Positions 1-9,800 of a DNA stretch of 41,676 bases are shown one piece after another; positions within the stretch are counted from its first letter, which is position 1; each line of letters starts with the position of its first letter. The notes under the pieces were generated by a model. The model was given only the letters and a program-made list of their open reading frames with translations, was not told where the DNA came from and made no database searches. The DNA comes from DASRRB01 sp036732755 (GTDB lineage Bacteria; Planctomycetota; B15-G4; SIAN01). The DNA is taken from the NCBI GenBank assembly GCA_036732755.1, contig DAINBU010000035.1:1-41676 (forward strand). The letters are read 5' to 3'. Made by a program: the position numbers and the translations under genes.

Positions 1-215
1 CCACGGAGCTGCTGCGAGTCGTGCCCGAATGCGCCGAGCGCAGCGAGCCCCCCGTTCATCGTTGGTCTGGGGCGAGCGTGTCCCGTCCATCGAGCCTTTT
101 TCTCCTCCGCCCCTCGACCCGCCCTCGCCCGTCGCGCGCTCCATCACGAAGCCTCGCTCCCCGCGGCCTCTTCACCCCCGCCCTCGACGTCCACTCCAGT
201 TTCAAGCCGCGGTGC
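1..215. other. Window edge without a confident gene
   Basis: No convincing gene is visible here. On the minus strand a frame starting with ATG at position 59 (reading MNGGLAALGAFGHDSQQLR) stays open to the window edge and could be the first 19 residues of another gene, but it has no clear ribosome binding site. The stretch lies just downstream of the first lipoprotein gene. No hairpin followed by a T-run is obvious, so no terminator is claimed. Confidence 0.3.
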
Positions 216-3200
216 TCAGTCTCCGAGCGGCCTCAGATAAGGAATCTCGATCAGGTCGAAGTTGGGCAGGAGCAGCGTCGTCACGTTGCCGACGAACGTG
301 GCGCGGAACGCCAGGTTGCCCTTGCCGTCGGCGATGTTCACGTCGGTCGACAGGTCGGTCGGGCCGGCGCCCTTGTTGTTGTTCGCGCCCTGGAACTCCA
401 GCGTGACCTGCGTGCCCTCCGGCTGGTCGGACGGGGCGGGGCTCACGATCGCCGGCTGGAAGTCGGGCGAGCTGGTCGTCGACGGATAGACGCGCACGTA
501 GGGCGACGTGATGATCGACGTGGTCTTCACGTAGTCGAACGCGGCGAAGTAGCGGTCGTTGTCGCCGTTCAGGTCGTTCGACGGCGCCGAGTTGGTGCCG
601 ATCGCGCAGCGCGACTCCTGGACCGCCATGTCGTCCGGGTCCATGGTCAGGCCGGGCGAGCCGACCGACCAGACGCGGAACTTGGGCATCGACGTGATCA
701 GGATCCCGATCGAGAAGGTGAAGCCGTTGGCGCGCGTGATGTTCGTCGTCTGCGGCCGGATGCGGTACTCGATCAGGAGGCTGTCGCCGCCCAGGTTGTC
801 GTAATCGGGCCGCGAGTCGTACTTGCGCCGGTCGATCCAGGGCGGCGCCCCGTAGCAGTCGTACTGGGCGTTGATCGCCTGTCGGAGGGCCTTCTCCTCC
901 TTCGGGATGTCGCCGTTGTTGTACTGGAAGATCGTCGTGAAGACCGGCCACGGGCAGTAGGGGTGGTCGTCGAAGGGCGGCGTGAAGAGGCTGCCCTGCG
1001 TGATCTTGTAGGGCGTGCCGGGCGGCACGACGGCGATCAGCGCGTCCCAGTAGTTGGGCCCCTCGGTGTACGAGCAGTCGGCGGTGCAGAGCTTCGTGTT
1101 GGGGGGGATGAGCGACTCCCACGTCGGGAAGTCGAACGGCGAGGAGAGCCCCGACTGCGGGAAGTCCGCCCCGCCGCCGTTCTGCGTCGTCATCGGCCGG
1201 TAGCTCGAATGCGCGCAGTGGACCGAGATGTTGTCGTAGGAATCGGTCGTGACGTTGCCGCCGATCGGCGCCCAGCTCAGCCGGTAGAGGTCGAGCAGCG
1301 TGCCGGCGAGCGCGTCGCGGTTCGGCGAGCAGTCCTGGTCGCGATAGACCGTCTGGAAGCGCGCTCCGTCGTGCGGCTGCGGGCCGCCGACCGTGTTGTA
1401 GCTCGCGAGCGGGTAGGCGGCGCCGAGCGGGAACGCGCCGTACTGGCCGTACGGCGGCGGGAAGAAGTCGTCGTGGATCTTCTGGACGTAGACGACCGGC
1501 GAGCCGGCGAGGTAGCCGTTCGCCTGCAGGTTGACGTCGGCGATCGGAACGTAGTAGTTCTCCTGGTCGACGTACTTCACGCCCGGCTCGCCCGTCGCCG
1601 GATCGACGCCGGTGATCGGCCGTCCCTGCATCCGGTGGACGATCACGCCCCAGCTCTCGACCACGGGCGGCGGCTGCTGCGTCGAGCGCGACTCGTCCGA
1701 CGTGAACTTCGCCGTGAAGGTGATGCGCGGATCCGCGGGGTCGAAGACCGAGTCGGGGAAGGCGACCGGCTGGCCGCCGAGGTCGGTGATGCCGCGGAAG
1801 CCGAGGTCGAGGAAGTCGTTCAGCTCCGGCGTGTTCATCTTGAGCTGCAGGTACCCGATCCTGGGCACGATCGAGAGCTGGAACTGGAGCGTCTTCACGC
1901 CCTTGCCCCAGCCGACGATGCGCGCGCTCGCGGACGCCGGGTCGACCAGCGCCGGACGCAGGCTCGCGACCATGTGGGTGTCGTCGAGCGTGACCTGCGA
2001 GAGGACCTCGGCGCCGGCGCCCGGGTCGGGGTCGAAGCGCGCCTGGAAGTTCTCGTAGGCGCCGAGCGACTCGTAGGCCATCGGCTCGTTGAAGTGGACG
2101 CGCAGGATGGAGAAGGGGGGGAGCGGGTCGCTCATCGGCCGCGGCGTCCCGACCACGTTGCCGTTCCCGTCCACCTCGATCGCCTCGACGAAGCGCGCGA
2201 AGTCGCCGTTGTTGGCGTTCTCCGGGTCGTTGGGGTCGTAGCTGTTCGGGTCGATGGGGTTGGCCGGATCGGGCTCGAAGAACTCGGCGCGCTCGAGCCG
2301 GCAGACGTCGCCGTCGGCGGGGAGCGCCACGAACGAGTCGGCGATCGTCACCACCGTGCGCGTGTTGGAGAGGACGACGTGGATCTCCTCGGTCGGCAGC
2401 CCCGGGCGCAGCACGAGGCGCGCGCCCGCCCACTCACCCAGCCCGTTGCGCGCGGTCGTCGAGAAGGTCGCGGCGGCGTCGGTGATCGTCGTAGTCGTGG
2501 AGGCGTCGCCCGACGCGAAGTCGAGCGCCTTCTCGTACGCGTAGGTGCGCAGGATGCGCGGCGCCGCGATGTCGGGCAGGAAGCCGTTGAAGGTCTCGCC
2601 GGTCGCGATCAGGTGGTTCTGCGCGATGAAGTCGAGCACGCGGTTGCCGGGGTTGAAGCCGACGGGTGCGCTCGGCTCGCCGAGGCGGTCGGGGCGCGGG
2701 CCGAGGGTCGCTCCGCGCGTGCTCGCGATGATCACGGGGCCGCCGGTCGGCAGGACGAGCTTCAGGAAGCCGGTCGTGTCGGCGCGCGGCTCGCCGTCGG
2801 GCCCGAAGTCGACGGGGCTCGGCGGGAAGCCGACGGCGCTGCCGACGTTCGGGTCGACCCAGACGACGTTGGCGGACGGGCGGCTCAGCACGACCGGGAC
2901 GCCCTTGCCGGTCCCGGTCCGCACCTGCACGCTGCCCGACCCGAGGATGTCGCCATTCGCATCGATGATGTCGGTGAAGAGCGAAGAGGCGTCGACCGGC
3001 GCGGAGAACTCGAGCTGCAGCACGCAGTTGCGCGGCACGACCAGCGGCAGGTAGTCGGGGCCGATGCCGAGGGTCTGCAGCACGTCGACGTCGACGCCCG
3101 CCGCGAGCGGCTGCAGCGAGCCGGGGATCACCGTGCCGGTGATCGGGTCGTTCGAGACGGTCGTGAGCGGCGAGACGAGGCGCGGTCCGCCGCCGTCGTC

Positions 3201-3374
3201 GACGAGGCGGCCGTACTTGACGTCGGTGAGGAAGAAGGTCGAGGAGCTCGACCCGGCGCCCCCGCCGCCTCCACCGCCGCAACCCGCCGCGAGCAGCGCG
3301 GCCGTCCCCGCCAGGAGTCCGAGTGATCGCGCGACGGAGGCGTGCAGGATCGTTCGAGGGGTCGCGGCGATCAT
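216..3374 (-). CDS. Giant Big_5/Ig-like lipoprotein, copy 1 of tandem triplet
   Basis: Predicted exported lipoprotein of 1052 residues, function unknown. The start is ATG at 3374, preceded by GGAGCGGGAC; it opens a short Arg/His-containing N-region, a hydrophobic stretch and the lipobox LLAAGC, with Cys32 followed by seven Gly and a Ser linker. The mature part begins FFLTDVKYGRL, which all three copies share. SbsA/Big_5 Ig-like strands are seen near residue 115 (VLQLEFSAPVDASSLF) and near residue 430 (ILRVHFNEPMAYES). The C-terminal third carries conserved Cys residues (CTADC, VHCAHSSYRP, YCPWP) and ends IPYLRPLGD. It is the last gene of a minus-strand run, 47 bp behind copy 2. The same frame stays open upstream through copy 2, but that extension is a shadow. 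The Big_5 assignment is motif reading; the cell-surface role is inferred. Confidence 0.85.
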   Translation of the reverse strand: MIAATPRTILHASVARSLGLLAGTAALLAAGCGGGGGGGAGSSSSTFFLTDVKYGRLVDDGGGPRLVSPLTTVSNDPITGTVIPGSLQPLAAGVDVDVLQTLGIGPDYLPLVVPRNCVLQLEFSAPVDASSLFTDIIDANGDILGSGSVQVRTGTGKGVPVVLSRPSANVVWVDPNVGSAVGFPPSPVDFGPDGEPRADTTGFLKLVLPTGGPVIIASTRGATLGPRPDRLGEPSAPVGFNPGNRVLDFIAQNHLIATGETFNGFLPDIAAPRILRTYAYEKALDFASGDASTTTTITDAAATFSTTARNGLGEWAGARLVLRPGLPTEEIHVVLSNTRTVVTIADSFVALPADGDVCRLERAEFFEPDPANPIDPNSYDPNDPENANNGDFARFVEAIEVDGNGNVVGTPRPMSDPLPPFSILRVHFNEPMAYESLGAYENFQARFDPDPGAGAEVLSQVTLDDTHMVASLRPALVDPASASARIVGWGKGVKTLQFQLSIVPRIGYLQLKMNTPELNDFLDLGFRGITDLGGQPVAFPDSVFDPADPRITFTAKFTSDESRSTQQPPPVVESWGVIVHRMQGRPITGVDPATGEPGVKYVDQENYYVPIADVNLQANGYLAGSPVVYVQKIHDDFFPPPYGQYGAFPLGAAYPLASYNTVGGPQPHDGARFQTVYRDQDCSPNRDALAGTLLDLYRLSWAPIGGNVTTDSYDNISVHCAHSSYRPMTTQNGGGADFPQSGLSSPFDFPTWESLIPPNTKLCTADCSYTEGPNYWDALIAVVPPGTPYKITQGSLFTPPFDDHPYCPWPVFTTIFQYNNGDIPKEEKALRQAINAQYDCYGAPPWIDRRKYDSRPDYDNLGGDSLLIEYRIRPQTTNITRANGFTFSIGILITSMPKFRVWSVGSPGLTMDPDDMAVQESRCAIGTNSAPSNDLNGDNDRYFAAFDYVKTTSIITSPYVRVYPSTTSSPDFQPAIVSPAPSDQPEGTQVTLEFQGANNNKGAGPTDLSTDVNIADGKGNLAFRATFVGNVTTLLLPNFDLIEIPYLRPLGD

Positions 3375-3421
3375 GTCCCGCTCCAAGGGTCGCCTCAAGA
3401 ATCTCCCGCGCGGTCGCGCGG

Positions 3422-6400
3422 TCAGTCGCCGAGCGGCCGCTTGTAGGGGATCGCGATCAGGTCGAAGTTCGGCAGCAGGAGCGTCGTCAGGTTGCCGACG
3501 AAGGTCGCGCGGAAGCCCACGTTCGAGCGCAGGTCGGCGATGTTCACGTCGGTCGAGAAGCCGGTCGGGCTGGCGCCCTTCACGTTGTTCGCGCCCTGGA
3601 ACTCGAGCTTCACCGTCGTGCCCGCCGGCTGGTCGGCCGGGTTGGGCTGGATCACCGGCGGGAAGTAGTCGGGGTTCGAGGTGAGCGCCGGGTACACGCG
3701 CACGTAGGGCGACGTGATGATCGAGGTCGACTTCACGTAGTCGAACACCGCGAAGTAGCGGTCGTTGTCGCCGTTGTTCTTCGGGTTGGGCGCGCCCGAG
3801 AAGTCGTCGACGTCGACCGGGTTCGCCGTGTCGTGGCGCGCGCAGAGTTCGTCCTGCGCGTTGCCGTCGGGGTTGACCGGCAGGCCCGGCGTGCCGACCG
3901 TGTAGGTCCGGAAATGGGGCTTCCAGTCGAGGAGGCAGCCGATCGCCATGGTGAAGCCGTTGGCGCGCGAGATGTTCGTCGCCTGCGGCCGGATGCGGTA
4001 CTCGACCAGGAGGCTGTCGCCGCCGAGGTTGTTGTTGTCCTCGTCGGAGCTGTAGAGGCGCGTCTCGGCCCAGACCGTGGAGCTGCCCCCCGGGCAGTCG
4101 TAATTGTCGTTCTCCGCTTTCCTGAGTTCCTTCTCCGCCGCCGGGATGTCGCCGTTGTTGTACTGGAAGTGGGTGGTGAAGGCCGGCCACGGGCAGTAGG
4201 GGTGCGCGTCGAAGGGCGGCGTGAAGAGGCTCGACTGCGTGACCTTGTAGATCGTGCCCGGCGGGACCACCGTGACCAGCGTGTCGTAGTAGTTCGGCCC
4301 GAGGTTGTCGAAGCACTTGCTCTTGCAGACGTTCGGCGCCGAGGTGAAGAGGCTCTCCCAGCTCGCGAAGTCGAACGGAGAACCGAGCCCGCTCAACGGG
4401 AAGGAGGCGTAAGCGGTGTTGTTCGGCGTCTGCGGCCGGTAGGACGAGTGGGCGCAGTGGACCGAGATGTCGCTGTACGTGTCGGTCGTGACGTTCCCGC
4501 CGATCGGCGCCCAGCTCAGGCGGTAGAGGTCGAGCAGCGTGCCGGCGAGCGCGTCGCGGTTCGGCGAGCAGTCGACGTCGCGGTAGACCGTCTGGAAGCG
4601 CGCGCCGTCGTGCGGCTGCGGGCCGGCCGCCGTCGTGAGGCTGATCAGCGGGAAGCCGGCGCCGAGCGGGAAGGCGCTGTACTGGCCGTGCGGCGGCGGG
4701 AAGTAGTCGTCGTGGATCTTCGTGATGTAGACGACCGGGGAGCCGGCCAGGAAGCCGTTCGCCAGCAGGTTGATGTCGGCGATCGGCGAATAGTAGTTGG
4801 GCTGGTCGACGTACTTGACGCCCGGGAGGCCGGTGTCGGGGTCGATGCCCGTGTGGGGCCGCCCCTGCATGCGGTGGACGATCACGCCCCAGCTCTCGAC
4901 GAGCGGCGCCGGGCTCTGCGTGCTCTGGCTCTCGTCGCTCGAGAAGGGCGTCGAGAAGGTGATCACCGGGTCGGAGGGGTCGAAGATCGAGTCGGGGAAG
5001 GCGATCGGCTGGCCGCCGAGGTCGGTCACGCCGCGGTTGCCCAGCTCCAGGAACGTGGTGACGTCGTCGGCGTCCATGTGCTGCTGCAGGTAGCCCGCCT
5101 TCGGGATCAGCGAGAGGCTGAAGCGCAGCACCTTGACGTTCTTGCCCCAGCCGATCACCGTCGACGTGGCGTTCGACTGGTCCTCGCGCGACGGCCGCAG
5201 GACCACGGTCCGCTGCGTCGCGTCGAGCAGCGCCTGCGAGAGGAACTCGGAGCCCGGCCCCTGATCGGGGTCGAAGCGCACCTGGAAGTCCTCGTATTGG
5301 CTGACCGAGTCGGTGGAGATCGGCTCGTTGAACTGGACGCGCAGCTCGGAGAAGGGCGGGATCGGGGTGGAGAGCGAGAGCGGTCCGCTCAGCTCGTTGC
5401 CGCTCGCGTCGATCTCGTACGCCGCCACGAAGTTCGAGAAGGTCGAGTTGTTGACGTTCTCGGGATTGTGCGGGTCGTACTGGTTCGGGTCGATCGGGTT
5501 GGCCGGGTCGGGCTCGAAGAACTCGGCCCGCTCGAGGCGGTACACGTCCCCGTCCTGGGGATCGGCCGTGAAGACGTCGACGATCGTCAACGTCGTGGCG
5601 GTGTTCGAGAGCACGCCGTGCGTCTCTTCGGTGGCGAGGCCGGGCCGCAGGACCAGCTGTCCGGTCGCCCACTCGCCGAGGCCCGACTTGGCGTCGGTCG
5701 AGAACGACGCGGCCGCGTCGGTGAGCGAGGAGCTGGTCGAGGAGTCGCCCGCCCCGAACGCCAGCGTCTTCGAGTAGGTGTGGGTCCGGATGATGCGCGG
5801 CGGCGAGATGTCGGGCAGGAAGCCGTTGAACGAATCGCCGGTCGGGATGAGCTGGTTCTGCGAGATGAAGTCGAGGACGCGGTTGCCCGGGTTGAAGCCG
5901 ATCGGGGTGTCGACGTCGCCGAGCTTGTCGACGCGCGAGCCGAGCGTCGCGCCCTGCGTGCTCTGGATCACCGCGCCGCCCGTCTTCGGCAGCGTCAGGC
6001 GCAGGAAGCCGGTGGCGTCGGCGCGCGCCTCGCCGTCGGGCCCGAAGTCGACGGGGCTCGGCGGGAAGCCGACGGTGAGCGAGGTGACCGGGTTGACCCA
6101 GATCACGTTCGGCGACGGCTGGCTCAGCGAGACCGCCGCGCCCTTGCCCGCCTCCGTGCGCACCTGGATGCTGCCGTCGGAGAGGATCGAGCCGTCGGCG
6201 TCGATGATGTCGGAGAAGATCGACGCGGCATTCACGGGCGCCGAGAACTCGATCTGCAGCACGCCGTTCCGCGGGATCACGCACGGCAGGTAGTTGACCC
6301 CGATGCCGAACGTCTGCAGCGCATTGACGTCGACGCCGTTCGCGAGCGGCAGCAGCGAGCCGGGGACGACCTTGCCGGTGATCGCGTCGACGTCGACCGT

Positions 6401-6628
6401 GGTGAGCGGCGACACCAGGCGCGGGCCGTTGCCCTCGTCGATGAGGCGGCCGTACTTCACGTCGGTCACGTAGAAGGAGGAGGAGGACGAGCCGGCGCCG
6501 CCGCCGCCTCCGCCGCCGCAACCCATCGCGACTCCGACGAGGGCGAGCGCGGGGATCGATCGGACGAGGAGCGTCCGCGCTCCCGACGTCCGGCGCCGAC
6601 CTTCCGGGTGGGGCATCGAATCGGTCAT
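3422..6628 (-). CDS. Giant Big_5/Ig-like lipoprotein, copy 2 of tandem triplet
   Basis: Lipoprotein of 1068 residues, closely similar end to end to its two neighbours. I chose ATG at 6628 because GGAGCGGGAA stands directly before it, the same ribosome-binding context as copy 1. The frame stays open upstream to 6727, but that part looks non-coding. The signal peptide ends VGVAMGC, with Cys37 followed by a poly-Gly and Ser-rich linker. Big_5-like motifs are VLQIEFSAPVNAASIF and LRVQFNEPISTDS. The Cys pattern CKSKC and the motif YCPWPAFTTHFQYNNGDIP match the other copies. The end IPYKRPLGD is nearly identical to copy 1. No enzymatic motif is visible. A structural or adhesion role at the outer surface is inference only. 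Confidence 0.86.
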   Translation of the reverse strand: MTDSMPHPEGRRRTSGARTLLVRSIPALALVGVAMGCGGGGGGGAGSSSSSFYVTDVKYGRLIDEGNGPRLVSPLTTVDVDAITGKVVPGSLLPLANGVDVNALQTFGIGVNYLPCVIPRNGVLQIEFSAPVNAASIFSDIIDADGSILSDGSIQVRTEAGKGAAVSLSQPSPNVIWVNPVTSLTVGFPPSPVDFGPDGEARADATGFLRLTLPKTGGAVIQSTQGATLGSRVDKLGDVDTPIGFNPGNRVLDFISQNQLIPTGDSFNGFLPDISPPRIIRTHTYSKTLAFGAGDSSTSSSLTDAAASFSTDAKSGLGEWATGQLVLRPGLATEETHGVLSNTATTLTIVDVFTADPQDGDVYRLERAEFFEPDPANPIDPNQYDPHNPENVNNSTFSNFVAAYEIDASGNELSGPLSLSTPIPPFSELRVQFNEPISTDSVSQYEDFQVRFDPDQGPGSEFLSQALLDATQRTVVLRPSREDQSNATSTVIGWGKNVKVLRFSLSLIPKAGYLQQHMDADDVTTFLELGNRGVTDLGGQPIAFPDSIFDPSDPVITFSTPFSSDESQSTQSPAPLVESWGVIVHRMQGRPHTGIDPDTGLPGVKYVDQPNYYSPIADINLLANGFLAGSPVVYITKIHDDYFPPPHGQYSAFPLGAGFPLISLTTAAGPQPHDGARFQTVYRDVDCSPNRDALAGTLLDLYRLSWAPIGGNVTTDTYSDISVHCAHSSYRPQTPNNTAYASFPLSGLGSPFDFASWESLFTSAPNVCKSKCFDNLGPNYYDTLVTVVPPGTIYKVTQSSLFTPPFDAHPYCPWPAFTTHFQYNNGDIPAAEKELRKAENDNYDCPGGSSTVWAETRLYSSDEDNNNLGGDSLLVEYRIRPQATNISRANGFTMAIGCLLDWKPHFRTYTVGTPGLPVNPDGNAQDELCARHDTANPVDVDDFSGAPNPKNNGDNDRYFAVFDYVKSTSIITSPYVRVYPALTSNPDYFPPVIQPNPADQPAGTTVKLEFQGANNVKGASPTGFSTDVNIADLRSNVGFRATFVGNLTTLLLPNFDLIAIPYKRPLGD

Positions 6629-6873
6629 TTCCCGCTCCAGGTAAGGATGCATTCCGCGGCCGTCTCGGGAACGAAGGAGCCCGCCCTGCCTCCTGGGTGA
6701 AGCGGAAGGGCGAGCTCGGATCGGCACCTCGATTGGATCAGGTCTCGCGGGCTCCTTGCGGCGGTCGGAGATCGTAGCGCCCCCCCTCCGACTCGGCCAC
6801 GCTTCGCCGGGGTCCCCCCCCCGGGCGTTCCCTCAGGGAGCGGCGGGCGCCTGCGCATCCCCCCGCCACCCCG
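6629..6873. other. Spacer between lipoprotein copies 2 and 3
   Basis: This spacer has no supported gene. It holds a 7-bp inverted repeat (6764-6770 with 6786-6792, 15-nt loop) and a wide 10-bp inverted repeat (6674-6683 with 6748-6757, 64-nt loop). Neither is followed by a T-run, so terminator function is uncertain. It is the widest gap in the triplet and may hold a promoter for copies 2 and 1, but no convincing -35/-10 pair was found. Confidence 0.4.
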
Positions 6874-9800
6874 TCATTCCCCGAGGGGGCGTCGGTACGG
6901 GATCGCGATGAGGTCGAAGTTGGGCAGCAGCAAAGTCTGCACGTTGCCCACGAAGGTGGCGCGGAAGGCGACGTTGGGGCGGCCGTCCGCGACGTCGATG
7001 CTGGTCGAGAAGCCGGTCGGGGTCGCCCCCTTGTTGTTGTTGGCCCCCTCGAACTCGAGCTTCACCTGCGTGCCGATCGGCTGCTCGGCGAGGCCGGGCT
7101 GGATCACCGGCGCGAAGTAGTCGGGGGTCGGCGTCGCCGGCGGGAAGACGCGCACGTAGGGCGACGTGATGATCGACGTCGTCTTCACGTAGTCGAACGC
7201 GGCGAAGTAGCGGTCGTTGTCGCCGATCGAGGCGGTGTTGGGGTTCTGCGTGTTGCCGATCGCGCAGCGCGCCGCCTTCTGGCTCAGGTTGTCGGGGTCG
7301 ATCGTCTTGCCGGTCGAGTTGAGCGAGAAGAGGCGGAAGTTCGGGCTCGGGGCGAGCAGCACGCCGATCGAGAACGTGAAGCCGTTGGCGCGCGAGATGT
7401 TCGTCGTCTGCGGCCGGATGCGCACCTCGACCAGCAGGCTGTCGCCGCCGAGGTTGTCGAGGTCGGCGTTCGAGTTGAAGGTGCGCCGCTCGATCCAGGC
7501 CGGCTGCCCGAAGCAGTTGAACTGGTCGTTCGTCGCCTTGCGGAGCGCCTTCTCCGCCTTCGGGATGTCGCCGTTGTTGTACTGGAAGTTCGCCGCGAAG
7601 GCGGGCCACGGGCAGTAGGGATGGGCGTCGAAGGGCGGCGTGAAGAGGCTCGACTGCACGATCTTGTAGGTCGTGCCGGGCGGCACCACCGTGACCAGCG
7701 AGTCCCAGTAGTTCGGCCCCTCGTTGTTCTGGCAGCTCAGCGTGCAGGCGTCGGTGGTGTTCGGGTCGATCAGGCTCTGCCACGCCGCGAAGTCGAACGG
7801 CTGGCCGAGTCCGCTGGCGGGGAACGACGTGTAGCCGCCGTTCTGCGTCGTCATCGGCCGGTAGGACGAATGGGCGCAGTGGAGGGAGATGTCGTCGTAC
7901 GTGTCGGTCGTGACGTTCCCGCCGATCGGCGCCCAGCTCAGCCGGTAGAGGTCGAGCACCGTGCCGGCGAGCGCGTCGCGATTCGGTGACGCGTCGATGT
8001 CGCGGTAGACCGTCTGGAAGCGCGCGCCGTCGTGGGGCTGCGGCCCGCCCGTCGTGCTGAAGCTCGCGAGCGGCGTCGCCGCGCCGAGCGGGAAGGCGCC
8101 GAACTGCCCGTGCGGCGGCGGGAAGAAGTCGTCGTGGATCTTGGTGACGAAGACGACCGGGGAGCCGGCGAGGAAGCCGTTCGCCTGCAGGTTGACGTCG
8201 GCGATCGGCGAATAGAAGTTCGGCTGGTCGACGTACTTCACGCCCGGGAGCCCGGTCGCCGGGTCGATGCCCGTGCGCGGGCGGCCCTGCATGCGGTGGA
8301 CGATCACGCCGTAGCTGTCGAGCACCGGCGGCGGCACCTGCGTCGAGCGCGCCGGGTCGGAGAGGAACGGCACCGCGTAGGTCATCGTCGGGTGGTCGGG
8401 ATCGAAGAGCGACGGCGGGAACGCGAGCGGCTGCCCGCCGAGGTCGGTGACGCCGCGCTCGCCGAGCTCGACGAACTCCTGCACGACCTCGGGCGGCAGG
8501 CGGTCCTGCAGGAAGCTCCCCTTCGGGACGAGCTTCACCTCGAAGCGCAGCGACTTCACGACCTGCGCCCACCCGACGATCGTGGCCGTCGCGTGGGCCG
8601 GGTCCTCGAGCGCCGGGCGCAGGATCACGGTCCGCTGCGTCGGGTCGAGCAGCGCCTGCGAGAGGATCTCCGACCCCGGCCCGAGGTCGGGATCGGTGCG
8701 GACCTGGAAGTCCTCGTAGACGCTGATCGACTCGGCGGCGATCGGCTCGCTGAAGCGGACGCGCAGCTCGGAGAAGGGGGGCAGCGGCGAGCCGAGCGCG
8801 AGCGGCGCGCCGAGCGCGTTGCCGTTCGCGTCGATCTCGAACGCCTCGACGAACCGGGCGAAGTCGCCGTTGCTCGCGTTCTCCGGATCGTTCGGGTCAA
8901 AGCTCGCAGGATCGATCGGATGGTCCGGGTCGGGCTCGAAGAACTCGGCGCGCTCGAGGCGGTAGAGGTCGCCGTCGAACGGATTCGCGGTGAACGCGTC
9001 GACGATCGTCACGACGGTGCCGTCGTTCGAGGCGACGACGTGCGTCTCCTCGGTCGCGAGCCCGGGCCGCAGCGTGAGCACGCCGCCGGCCCACTCGCCG
9101 AGCCCGAAGCGCGCGGCGCTCGAGAAGGCCGCCGCCGCGTCGGTGATCGACGTCGACGAGGCGCCGTCGCCCGACCCGAACGCGAGCACCTTCTCGTAGC
9201 GGTGCGTGCGCTGGATCCGCGGCGGCGCGATGTCGGGCAGGAAGCCGTTGAACGACTCGCCGGTCGGGATCAGCTGGTTCTGCGCGATGAAGTCGAGCAC
9301 GCGGTTGCCGGGGTTGAAGGCGACCGCCGTTCCGGGGTCGCCGAGCTTGTCGAAGCGCGACCCGAGCGCCGCGCCCTGCACGCTCGTCAGGAGCGCCCCG
9401 CCATTCTTCGGCAGGACGAGGCGCAGGAAGCCGGTCGCGTCCGCGCGCGGCGAGCCGTCGGGCCCGAAGTCGATCGGGCTCGCCGGAAAGCCGACGCTCG
9501 AAGGCGTCACCGGCACGATCCAGAGCACGTTCGACGCGGGTTGGCGCAGCGTGACAGCGACGCCGCGCCCCGTCTGCGTGCGCACCTGGACGCTGCCGTC
9601 GGAGAGGATCGATCCGTCGGTGTCGATCAAGTCGGCGAAGACCGAGTCCGGCGCGATCGCGGCGGAGAACTCGAGCTGCAGCACGCCGTTGCGCGGCACG
9701 ACGATCGGCAGGTAGTTCGGCCCGATCGCGAAGGACTGCGGGACGCCGACGTCGACGCCCACCGCCAGCGGCTGCAGCGAGCCCGGCACCACGAGGCCGC

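Noticed and set aside
21..3326. An open frame of over 1,100 codons on the plus strand opposite the first lipoprotein gene, and similar ones opposite copies 2 and 3
   Set aside because: They are Arg/Val/Glu/Asp-rich antisense shadows produced by high GC at codon position 3; the minus strand has signal peptides, ribosome binding sites and paralogy.
216..6521. A single 2,101-residue minus-strand protein
   Set aside because: Its first half is an Arg-rich out-of-frame reading of lipoprotein copy 2; the real gene starts at 3374 with a signal peptide and ribosome binding site.
6674..6757. A 10-bp inverted repeat with 64-nt loop upstream of lipoprotein copy 2
   Set aside because: The loop is long and there is no T-run or phasing with a promoter; in GC-rich DNA this can arise by chance.
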